From: Fibrobacterota bacterium
GTDB taxonomy: Bacteria > Fibrobacterota > Chitinivibrionia > Chitinivibrionales > JANQEN01
Length of the DNA: 5,758 nucleotides
Assembly: GCA_030619215.1 (NCBI GenBank)
Contig: JAUXBV010000263.1
Coordinates: 1 to 5,758, forward strand
Direction of reading: 5' to 3'
Below the pieces are notes generated by a model. It did not search any database and was not told the DNA's origin. It saw nothing but the letters and a program-made list of their open reading frames with translations. Positions 1 through 5,758 of this stretch are shown in pieces. The position numbers and the translations under genes were made by a program. Every line of letters starts with the position of its first letter. Position 1 is the stretch's first letter.

Positions 1-503
1 CTTTTTGCCGTATCAAGCGATATCGGGTTCTCATTGACTACTACAAGTAATGCATCAATGTTTGATGTTGTTCTTCTGCTGAGGTGCTCCAATCCCGCCT
101 CATTGTCCAAAACAATCCATTTATAGGAGGGCGCTAAATCCGTGGAGAATTTACGAATCATATTATTCAAAGAGCAGTAACAGCCGGAGCCCTCTCCCCT
201 GCCCATGGTAATGAGGTCAAATCCCTCCGCTTCCTCAATAATCTGATGCAGGCCTGCTTCGACATAAGCAGCCTTGTGCATACCGGCAGGAATATTTTTT
301 ATCTCCCTGAGTATGTCTTCGCGCAAATCCCCGATTGTCTTTTGCGGTTTAATACCGAGCAGTGTGCCCAGGTTTGCATCGGGGTCAGCGTCAATTACCA
401 GGACAGGCCCAAGGCTCTTTTCACATAAATACCTTACAATACAGGCAGCGATGGTAGTCTTGCCCGTTCCTCCCTTTCCTGCCACTGCGATTGATTTCGT
501 CAT
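1..503 (-). CDS. cooC: CooC/AcsF-type nickel-insertion ATPase (3' partial)
   Basis: MinD/SIMIBI-class P-loop ATPase of the CooC/AcsF family, cytoplasmic, which loads nickel into CO dehydrogenase (CooC) or acetyl-CoA synthase (AcsF). The frame is open from the ATG at 503 to the window edge, giving 167 residues of an expected roughly 250. Visible motifs are a deviant Walker A loop GKGGTGKTT (residues 9-17), the DADPDANL segment (38-45), a GxGCYC segment with the family's Cys-X-Cys metal-binding pair (C108, C110), and DNEAGLEHLSRR (133-144), typical of CooC. In characterised CooC the CXC pair from two subunits binds one nickel at the dimer interface. The start is set by an AGGA ribosome binding site 3 nt upstream and by the P-loop lying right at the N terminus. 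It begins 11 nt after the RACo stop, so translation is probably coupled. After strand beta, VVVNENPIS (154-162) stands where I would expect an SDP-like stretch in CooC1 enzymes, so it could be AcsF or a CooC3-like paralogue. Family confidence is high; which enzyme it serves is inferred. Confidence 0.93.
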   Translation of the reverse strand, partial: MTKSIAVAGKGGTGKTTIAACIVRYLCEKSLGPVLVIDADPDANLGTLLGIKPQKTIGDLREDILREIKNIPAGMHKAAYVEAGLHQIIEEAEGFDLITMGRGEGSGCYCSLNNMIRKFSTDLAPSYKWIVLDNEAGLEHLSRRTTSNIDALLVVVNENPISLDTAK

Positions 504-514
504 TTTTCCTTTTA

Positions 515-2401
515 TTAAACCTCTACTGTTTGAAAAACCTCAATATCCGTATGAGGCAGAAACATAGCTTTTGTAAATTCATGTATATAATCATCAGCAC
601 CCATCAAATCGTAGTAGGTCGTATTTCTTTCAATTTCAATAATCTTATTCAGGGCGTCCTGAGAGAGCGCAGCTATTGTAGCCCCCTTTATGGAAGTATT
701 CCCGGCAAATATAACTCTATCGCGTGGAATATTGGGAATCAATCCAATGGTAATTGCATTCTCCATATCCAGATAATTACCAAATGCCCCTGCAATATAA
801 AAGTGCTTAATATCTGTAAACTGTAAATCAAGCCTTTGTAAAAGAATTTTCATTGCCGCATAAATTGCGGCTTTCGCTGTAATAATATTTTCAATATCAG
901 CTTCAGTTATATAAACAGGCTTTTTATTCCTGTTTTCACTTTCAAGCACCAGGTAATACCTTTTTATACCCTCTTTCGTTGTAACTCTTTTTGAAATCTT
1001 CTTTACAATTTTTCCGGAGCGGTTAATTATACCTTCATTCAGAAGGACACTAAGAAGGTCAATGATACCGGAGCCACATACACCAATTGGCGGGGCTTTA
1101 CCTATAGTATCGTAACAGATTTCACCGGCTTTTACATAAACCCTTTCAATAGCACCCTTCTCTGCCCGCACGCCACATTCAACACTTGCTCCTTCCAGGG
1201 CCGGTCCTGCAGATGCGGAACAGGCCATGATCCATTCACTGTTTCCTACTATTACCTCCCCATTAGTGCCTATATCAACGAGCAGCGAAGTTTCACTTTT
1301 TTCATTGAGCCCTGTGGCAAGAATCCCGGCTGTCAAATCAGAGCCAACCCACCCGCTGATTCCGGGCAGTGAATAGAGCAGGCCCCGTGGATTGATCTTT
1401 ATCCCTACCTCCGCAGCACGAAGCGGCGGCGGCTCTATCGATGTCGCAATATACGGCGTCCTGCGTATATTTTCAATCGGTAAATCAAGGAGAAAATGCC
1501 CCATAACAGTATTGCCCGCGCATATTACAGCGGTAATGTCCTTAAAATGTACCTTATTATCCCTGACAAGTTTCCCTATCAATTCGTTAATATCGTCTAT
1601 AAGAAGTTTATGAAGCTTTGAACTGCCCTCTTTTTCTGCCGATATTAACCTGCCCGTTACCTCCCGCCCGTAAATTCCCTGAGAGTTAAAACAGGCTTTC
1701 GCATCAATGGTCTTATATTTATTGGCGTCTATTAAGTGGGCAACTACGGTTGTGGTCCCCATATCAACTACTACCAGGTAGTTCTTATCTGCAGTATTGC
1801 CTCCCTCAACATACATAAATTCTGCAATATTACCCCGTATCCCCACGGTAGCTGTAATATGGTAATTATTATCACGCAGAATATCCGGAAGTGACTTTAT
1901 TATTTTAAGTCCGGCTTGTGAAAAAGTTACCGATAACCTGTTTTTTATTGCAGAGCAAACCCTCTGATGGTCAGCGGTATTGTTGCTAAGGGAAGGCTGT
2001 TCAAGCTCAAGATAGATCTTTTGCACTAAAGGAAACGGTTGCCATTTATCCTTGCAGAAAACATCTTCTGCCCTTTTATGCCGTATAATGTCCTCATCCG
2101 CTTCATCTTTTTCCCGTACAAGTGTCTCCTCCGGGATTAGTACTACAACATCACTTTCAACAGAACTCATGCAGGCAAGGACATAACCTTTTTTAATCTC
2201 ATCAGGGGTTAGTTTTTCTGAAATTCTTCCTGATACTTTCCCCTCTGTAACTATCATCCTGCAATGGCCGCAAATGCCATCTCCTCCGCAGACATTATTG
2301 ATACTTATATCAGCTTCAGAAGCAGCCTCAATCAGGGTAGTCCCCCGGTTAACTTTAACTTTTTTCCCGAGAGGATTGAATGTAACGGTATAGAGAGACA
2401 T
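515..2401 (-). CDS. RACo: ATP-dependent reductive activator of the corrinoid iron-sulfur protein
   Basis: 628-residue protein, about the length of characterised RACo from Carboxydothermus (DUF4445/ASKHA family; 'orf7' or acsV in some acs clusters). Residues 1-95 form a 2Fe-2S ferredoxin domain with cysteines C38, C44, C47 and C77 (C-x5-C-x2-C-x29-C). A linker/middle region follows (about 100-205). An ASKHA ATPase domain then runs from about 207 to 605: VVDMGTTTVVAHLID (211-225) is the first phosphate loop, CAGNTVMGH (294-302) and LLVDIGTNGEV (373-383) are conserved family segments, CGSGIIDLL lies at 442-450, and AGAFGNYLD (537-545) is near the nucleotide site. The known role is to couple ATP hydrolysis to transfer of a low-potential electron that returns inactive Co(II) of the corrinoid protein to Co(I). 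The start ATG has a weak TAAGG upstream and two in-frame stops (2402-2407) immediately before it, so the N terminus is well fixed. Its target subunit AcsC lies just upstream and cooC follows. Family assignment is secure; the partner is inferred from context. Confidence 0.95.
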   Translation of the reverse strand: MSLYTVTFNPLGKKVKVNRGTTLIEAASEADISINNVCGGDGICGHCRMIVTEGKVSGRISEKLTPDEIKKGYVLACMSSVESDVVVLIPEETLVREKDEADEDIIRHKRAEDVFCKDKWQPFPLVQKIYLELEQPSLSNNTADHQRVCSAIKNRLSVTFSQAGLKIIKSLPDILRDNNYHITATVGIRGNIAEFMYVEGGNTADKNYLVVVDMGTTTVVAHLIDANKYKTIDAKACFNSQGIYGREVTGRLISAEKEGSSKLHKLLIDDINELIGKLVRDNKVHFKDITAVICAGNTVMGHFLLDLPIENIRRTPYIATSIEPPPLRAAEVGIKINPRGLLYSLPGISGWVGSDLTAGILATGLNEKSETSLLVDIGTNGEVIVGNSEWIMACSASAGPALEGASVECGVRAEKGAIERVYVKAGEICYDTIGKAPPIGVCGSGIIDLLSVLLNEGIINRSGKIVKKISKRVTTKEGIKRYYLVLESENRNKKPVYITEADIENIITAKAAIYAAMKILLQRLDLQFTDIKHFYIAGAFGNYLDMENAITIGLIPNIPRDRVIFAGNTSIKGATIAALSQDALNKIIEIERNTTYYDLMGADDYIHEFTKAMFLPHTDIEVFQTVEV

Positions 2402-2425
2402 TTATTACCTTACTTTTAATTTTTT

Positions 2426-2452
2426 CACCGCAAAGACGCAAAGTTCGCAAAG
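2426..2452 (+). repeat. Inverted repeat arm, RACo-proximal
   Basis: Left arm of the element, pairing with 2638-2664. It holds three CGCAAAG heptamers, at 2430-2436, 2437-2443 with its flanking A, and 2446-2452. The outer 18 bases match the other arm perfectly and the inner part carries a two-base mismatch (TT here against GA). It lies in the 5' untranslated stretch directly before the RACo ribosome binding site. Confidence 0.85.
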
Positions 2453-2455
2453 AAT

Positions 2456-2686
2456 TTAGGAGACTGGAAGCGATTTCTGTCTTTCAAAACTAAGATTTCG
2501 AAGAGCAAGTTCTCTGCAAAGACATTCTTCATAAGTTGACTCTAATAAACCTGGTCCTAAAACTCGATGAACTTCAATTGCAGCTCCTATTATGTCATTC
2601 GAGAACCTGTCTTCATCTTTTAACACTATTTTTTTCCCTTTGCGTCCTTTGCGTCTTTGCGGTGTATATCTATTTCCATTTCTCAT
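2456..2686 (-). pseudogene. GxxExxY family protein, internally deleted remnant
   Basis: Reads as 76 codons from an ATG that overlaps the end of acsC by 17 nt. Only residues from about 21 onward look like the family: [20 protein letters not shown] leads into the signature [13 protein letters not shown] (44-56), with G46, E49 and Y52 giving GxxExxY. Intact members of this small PD-(D/E)XK-nuclease-like family (PDDEXK_3) are about 120-130 residues. Here the frame stops after QKSLPVS, before the central and C-terminal segments where the catalytic acidic and lysine residues normally lie, so a nuclease-like core cannot form. A GTG at 2626, with AAAGGG upstream, could be a more natural start than the ATG at 2686, which has no ribosome binding site and reads through the repeat arm. 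The in-frame sequence after the stop continues as the repeat-encoded tail ILCELCVFAVKKLKVR to a stop at 2405-2407. The function of the family is not firmly established. I treat this copy as non-functional. Confidence 0.8.
2638..2664 (-). repeat. Inverted repeat arm, acsC-proximal
   Basis: Right arm of the element, reverse complement of 2426-2452 with two mismatches. Read on the minus strand it lies immediately after the acsC stop codon and is translated in the GxxExxY frame as [11 protein letters not shown]. That basic stretch is therefore repeat-derived and unlikely to belong to the original protein. Confidence 0.85.
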
Positions 2687-4004
2687 TCAAAAATGCAGGG
2701 ATTTTACTCGCAGTCTCAGGCCCTATAATAACCTCTTTCCAGTCAGAGGTATCCTCTATCTCTGCCCGGAAAATTGGCAGGAGACCGGGGATTATCAGCT
2801 TGCGATGCTTTACTTTCTCTGCAACCTTCTGCTCGGCAATCGTCTTTACAACCTTTTCAGCAGAAATTTTATCTCCTGCATACGCATTCAGAACGCCCAA
2901 ACCTTCCGTTTCCACTACACAGATATACGAAGGAATCTTACTGCGTTCAACTTCACCTTCAACACTGAAATAGGTGAGTGAGAAGTTGGTCGTGAACAGA
3001 ACCGGTGAATTTTCGGTTGGACTTCCAATTTCATAAAGTTTCGCTTCAACGGTATTCGGTACCTGCGGGTCAGTGTATACGTTCTGTATTGCTGCCATTA
3101 TTGGTAACAGCTCCCATGGCTCCGAGTTATTAATGATAACAATTGCAGCATACTTTACAGCCATTGAACTCGCAATAATAGTTTCATCTTCAGGGGATTC
3201 CGCATCAATTTCCACCATTGCAGGATAACCAAACGGCCGGAATGCCTTCTTTAAGGCCGCGCGCCTTGCTTTTGTCAGCGAACGTAATATTTCAACCGTA
3301 TCGGCGCCACCAAAAGCAAGCACCATCTCCTCAACGCCTTTTTCCTTTGCCTTCTGAGTCAGATCAGCAAGCTGCTCGAGGTTCTCGCCGCCAACAGCAA
3401 GCGGCAGTTTTGCACCTGCTGCTATTTCCGCAAAACCATCAATATTGGAAGTGTCAGCTTTATAAACAAGCGGTTTATGATTCGCAACCGCTTCCACAGC
3501 TGCTTTCATTTTGTCAACGCTACTGCCGATAAGTATCAGCGGCACATTACTCTTCTCTGCGGCGAGTTTAGCCCTTTGGGCCGGATTATCACATCCCTCA
3601 ATCTCTACAGCACAGAATTCTACCTTAAGGTCTTCACCTACTCTATGAAAAACGGATTTGTTTATGGTTTCAACCCTGGCAGCAGCCTCATCATTCGAAA
3701 GTGACGCCGGCACACGGACCGCAATAGCGCTGGGGTGATGGGATTTCTCCTCGTGCCTGAACATAACCGTTTCCTGCCCCATTTCAAACTGCTTTCCTTC
3801 CGGTCCTATTTTTACAAGCTTCATAGGAGGAGCTGAAGCATCGGCAAGCGTTGCCTGCGCATCCTCTGAAAGTTGCGGACAATCGGTTAATGCTTTCTGC
3901 TTGGCAGCCACCTGCATTGCAAAAGCCATACAGGTCGGGAATCCACACTCTTTACAATTGGTCTTCGGCAGGTTCTTATAGATCTGCATTCCTGTTAAAG
4001 CCAT
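2670..4004 (-). CDS. acsC: Corrinoid iron-sulfur protein large subunit (AcsC, CFeSP gamma)
   Basis: 444-residue large subunit of the corrinoid iron-sulfur protein, close to the usual 445 or so, and apparently complete. It accepts a methyl group from methyltetrahydrofolate (via methyltransferase AcsE) onto cob(I)amide and delivers it to the A-cluster of acetyl-CoA synthase. The N-terminal domain has the [4Fe-4S] ligand set C17, C20, C25 and C42 in [14 protein letters not shown], a position pattern typical of AcsC. Residues from about 90 to 325 look like the TIM-barrel domain, and the C-terminal part (about 330-444) is the corrinoid-binding domain with the conserved [16 protein letters not shown] (338-353). 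The start ATG is supported by a strong GAGGAGG 5 nt upstream and by the position of the Fe-S motif. It follows acsB by 106 nt. The small subunit AcsD, needed for the heterodimer, is not visible in the window and must be encoded elsewhere. Confidence is very high from motifs and neighbours. Confidence 0.97.
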   Translation of the reverse strand: MALTGMQIYKNLPKTNCKECGFPTCMAFAMQVAAKQKALTDCPQLSEDAQATLADASAPPMKLVKIGPEGKQFEMGQETVMFRHEEKSHHPSAIAVRVPASLSNDEAAARVETINKSVFHRVGEDLKVEFCAVEIEGCDNPAQRAKLAAEKSNVPLILIGSSVDKMKAAVEAVANHKPLVYKADTSNIDGFAEIAAGAKLPLAVGGENLEQLADLTQKAKEKGVEEMVLAFGGADTVEILRSLTKARRAALKKAFRPFGYPAMVEIDAESPEDETIIASSMAVKYAAIVIINNSEPWELLPIMAAIQNVYTDPQVPNTVEAKLYEIGSPTENSPVLFTTNFSLTYFSVEGEVERSKIPSYICVVETEGLGVLNAYAGDKISAEKVVKTIAEQKVAEKVKHRKLIIPGLLPIFRAEIEDTSDWKEVIIGPETASKIPAFLNEKWK

Positions 4005-4009
4005 ATATG

Positions 4010-4016
4010 CCTCCTC
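4010..4016 (-). promoter_or_regulatory. Ribosome binding site of acsC
   Basis: On the minus strand GAGGAGG lies 5 nt (CATAT) before the acsC ATG. It is a near-ideal Shine-Dalgarno sequence and clearly stronger than those before the RACo gene (TAAGG) and cooC (AGGA). This fits a need for more corrinoid protein than activator or nickel-insertion protein. Confidence 0.85.
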
Positions 4017-4049
4017 ATTTTAAATACAATCTTCACGATATTAATTATC

Positions 4050-4111
4050 AAATCTAAAATCAGAAATCTTGTGTCCTCCGAAATTTTATTAAAGGAGGAA
4101 AAATCTAAAAT
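4050..4111. repeat. 11-bp direct repeat and short inverted repeat in the acsB-acsC spacer
   Basis: AAATCTAAAAT occurs at 4050-4060 and again at 4101-4111, the second copy touching the acsB stop codon. Between the copies, TCCTCC (4074-4079) and GGAGGA (4094-4099) can pair as a 6-bp stem with a 14-nt AT-rich loop. No U-tract follows on the minus strand, so this is not a convincing terminator. It may be a weak processing or stability structure, or chance in AT-rich sequence. Confidence 0.35.
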
Positions 4112-5758
4112 TAAAACAGCGGTTCCATCTCCAAAGCAGGATGACCAACCTTCTGTAAGTACTCCATCAATTTTTCCGGCTCCTCTGCATCCTCTTCTGT
4201 TGCAATTTTGTCAAACAGATCAGGCATCTCCATTTTCTCCAATTGTGCTTTAAATCTCTCTTCTAGTTCTTCTTTCAATTGTTTAGGCATCCAGACAATC
4301 CTCTTTTGTCCACCTTCACCGGATATAAATTTAGGACTGCTTATGTACATTTTCCCTATCCCGGTAAACCCAGGAGTTTGCGTTCCACCGCCGATCTGAC
4401 CGGCCAGTGTTGAAAATTTCATCCCGCATGGAGTCATTCCCGCGAAATCCCTGTCAACAATCATAATACCATTTGCTTCCGGAACAATAGCTGCAATGCA
4501 TTCGAAACAGCCGCAGGATGTCATTGGTTCTTCCATGATCGAGTACGCATTGAATTTCTTGAGATTTCCATTGGATTTCATTTCAACATACGCATTAATA
4601 TTCTTCCATTGGCCTTTTACCGGATCGAGGCACTCTCCTTTAGCAACAGGTTCATTAGGGCCGTGTTTATCTATCTGATAGGAGGCTTTACAATCCAGCC
4701 ATGTATAAGCGCCACATAAACCAAGTCTCTGAGGTGTCACAATACACACGTGGTCAGGTGCATACGATTGACATAATGTACATGAGTAAAAATCATCGAC
4801 GTCTTCATCAGTCATGCCGCCGATCCTGTCATCCCTATCATGATAAACAGCTTTGGCAGTCTCAAGTAACTCCTTTGCTTTATCTGCATCCGTGTATATT
4901 TTAACCTGCACCCTGTCAACAATTGTTGAAAAATCACTATGCATCTTGGCAACAAGGATCTCGCCGAAGTCCTTGATCTTAAAACCCTTTTCATGCGCCT
5001 GCTTACTTATTCTCACCCATATAATAGACCGCTGTCCCATGTGAAAAATGCCGTTTGCACACGAGATAAACTCATGAACTCTTCGCTCAAGAACTGATTC
5101 AAAATCTTCCTGAAATTCACGTCCGGCAACTTCAATATAAACACCCAAAGGATATGCTTCTCCCTCTTTCATATCATCAACTTCAGGGCCTATTACTTCG
5201 ATTTTGCCGTCTTCAACTTCATTAACCTGCTTCATTCTAAGAAGTTCAAAACCATCGGTATACTTGCCGCCAAACTGAACAAACATATCTTCTTTCCTGA
5301 CCCTCTCACCTTCAAATCCAGCGCCAAAAGGTACCGGGATGGGAATCTTTTCAATTTTTATAGTAAGCCCGCGAAGCTCAATCGCGCGGCTGATAATCTC
5401 ATCCATTTTTATACCGGAGATTACATGCTCATAGGTACATATTCCGGTCGGTCTAATCTCAGGAATATCAACATCGGAGATAACAGGGAAACCAAAGCTA
5501 ATCGCACCGGCAGCAGTAGCATATTTTTCATCGGTAATAAGCTGTTTTTTATCGGCACTGTCATCGGCACCAAGAGCCATAACAAATGCAAAAACCCTGT
5601 TTTTGTTGTACATTAAAATTTCACGCGCCGCCTTCATATCACCCGCCTCAACACCACCAAATGTCATAGCCGATCGTGCTGCAAAATTAAGTGCATGGAT
5701 TGCCGCAGTTATCTCTTTACCATAAGGAACAAGGAAGGTGTCCCAATCCAGTTGAATA
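4111..5758 (-). CDS. acsB: Acetyl-CoA synthase, CODH/ACS catalytic subunit (AcsB; 5' partial)
   Basis: Bacterial-type acetyl-CoA synthase, which condenses a methyl group from the corrinoid protein, CO from CO dehydrogenase, and coenzyme A into acetyl-CoA at a Ni-Ni-[4Fe-4S] A-cluster. The frame is open to the window edge, giving 548 residues. The Met at 5667 is internal, because conserved sequence (DTFLVPYGKE, ALNFAARSAMTFGG) continues before it. Numbering from that Met, the A-cluster ligands are C296, C299, C308 and C318 (CTLCQSYAPDHVC and GLCG) plus C385-G-C387 (SCGCFEC). These match, at a constant offset of 210, the ligands I recall for Moorella ACS (506, 509, 518, 528, 595, 597), so about 180 N-terminal residues are missing, including most of the CODH-binding domain. 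W217 aligns with the tunnel-region Trp427. The position of Moorella Phe512 is a tyrosine here (Y302). The gene ends with an acidic helix-rich tail and a TAA, 106 nt before acsC. It belongs to a 2-subunit bacterial enzyme rather than the archaeal CdhC, which lacks the large N-terminal domain. Confidence 0.97.
   Translation of the reverse strand, partial: IQLDWDTFLVPYGKEITAAIHALNFAARSAMTFGGVEAGDMKAAREILMYNKNRVFAFVMALGADDSADKKQLITDEKYATAAGAISFGFPVISDVDIPEIRPTGICTYEHVISGIKMDEIISRAIELRGLTIKIEKIPIPVPFGAGFEGERVRKEDMFVQFGGKYTDGFELLRMKQVNEVEDGKIEVIGPEVDDMKEGEAYPLGVYIEVAGREFQEDFESVLERRVHEFISCANGIFHMGQRSIIWVRISKQAHEKGFKIKDFGEILVAKMHSDFSTIVDRVQVKIYTDADKAKELLETAKAVYHDRDDRIGGMTDEDVDDFYSCTLCQSYAPDHVCIVTPQRLGLCGAYTWLDCKASYQIDKHGPNEPVAKGECLDPVKGQWKNINAYVEMKSNGNLKKFNAYSIMEEPMTSCGCFECIAAIVPEANGIMIVDRDFAGMTPCGMKFSTLAGQIGGGTQTPGFTGIGKMYISSPKFISGEGGQKRIVWMPKQLKEELEERFKAQLEKMEMPDLFDKIATEEDAEEPEKLMEYLQKVGHPALEMEPLF

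Larger units (their letters stand above)
2426..2664. mobile_element. Inverted-repeat-bounded 239-bp element carrying a GxxExxY gene remnant
   Basis: A segment bounded by perfect 18-bp inverted repeats, CACCGCAAAGACGCAAAG at 2426-2443 and its reverse complement at 2647-2664. With two mismatches the arms extend to 27 bp (2426-2452 and 2638-2664; 25 of 27 match). Each arm is built from three copies of the heptamer CGCAAAG. The interior encodes the N-terminal part of a GxxExxY-family protein. The right arm begins 5 nt downstream of the acsC stop codon and the left arm ends about 24 nt before the RACo start, so the element sits neatly between two operon genes. No transposase and no clear target-site duplication are visible. 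Arms of this CGCAAAG type are, from my recollection, common next to GxxExxY genes in several phyla. Calling it mobile is inference; it could be a non-autonomous (MITE-like) or decayed element. Confidence 0.6.

Noticed and set aside
2430..2452. CGCAAAG heptamer iterations as a CRISPR array or tandem repeat locus
   Set aside because: There are only three short units per arm, with no spacers of regular length; they are part of an inverted repeat pair.
2684..2686. ATG at 2686 as a genuine start of a functional GxxExxY protein overlapping acsC
   Set aside because: There is no ribosome binding site, the first 20 residues are repeat-derived, and the protein lacks its second half.
2536..2981. Plus-strand open frames of 129-145 codons opposite acsC and the element
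   Set aside because: They are antisense shadows with no family resemblance and lie opposite a well-supported gene.
4074..4099. Stem-loop after acsB as an intrinsic terminator
   Set aside because: The stem is only 6 bp with a 14-nt loop and no U-tract on the minus strand, and acsC follows in the same pathway.
4071..4253. Plus-strand 60-codon frame preceded by a cytosine-rich stretch near 4074
   Set aside because: It mostly lies opposite the acsB 3' end, has low-complexity composition and no recognisable domain.
5665..5667. ATG at 5667 as the start of acsB
   Set aside because: The frame stays open upstream to the window edge and encodes conserved AcsB sequence, so this Met is internal and the gene is cut by the window.

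Overview
The window holds part of a bacterial carbonyl branch of the Wood-Ljungdahl (reductive acetyl-CoA) pathway. All genes are on the minus strand, so transcription runs from high to low coordinates. In that order they are: the acetyl-CoA synthase subunit of CO dehydrogenase/acetyl-CoA synthase (acsB, 5' end outside the window), the large subunit of the corrinoid iron-sulfur protein (acsC), a small degenerate GxxExxY-family gene inside an inverted-repeat element, a RACo-type reductive activator of the corrinoid protein (2Fe-2S ferredoxin domain fused to an ASKHA ATPase), and a CooC/AcsF-type nickel-insertion ATPase (3' end outside the window).

Layout: 5758-4111 acsB; 4110-4005 a 106-nt AT-rich spacer with a short direct repeat, a weak inverted repeat and a strong ribosome binding site for acsC; 4004-2670 acsC; 2669-2402 a 268-nt spacer mostly filled by the repeat-bounded GxxExxY remnant; 2401-515 the RACo gene; 514-504 an 11-nt spacer; 503-1 cooC. 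I see no clear promoter or intrinsic terminator inside the window, and the common orientation suggests one operon.

How the genes work together: the corrinoid protein (AcsC with AcsD, the latter not in this window) carries a methyl group on cobalt to the Ni-Ni-[4Fe-4S] A-cluster of AcsB. There it is joined with CO and coenzyme A to make acetyl-CoA. When cobalt is accidentally oxidised to Co(II), RACo uses ATP to drive its re-reduction. CooC/AcsF supplies nickel to the CODH C-cluster or the ACS A-cluster. The window therefore pairs two catalytic proteins with two helper proteins.

Organism: an anaerobic bacterium with bacterial-type AcsB/AcsC and moderate-to-low GC by eye. Anammox planctomycetes, Desulfobacterota and Nitrospirota-like lineages are all compatible. 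The GxxExxY element and the gene composition make an anammox planctomycete a reasonable guess, but the sequence alone does not settle it.

The core genes are a known system. The least ordinary part is the repeat-bounded, internally deleted GxxExxY element lodged between acsC and the RACo gene.
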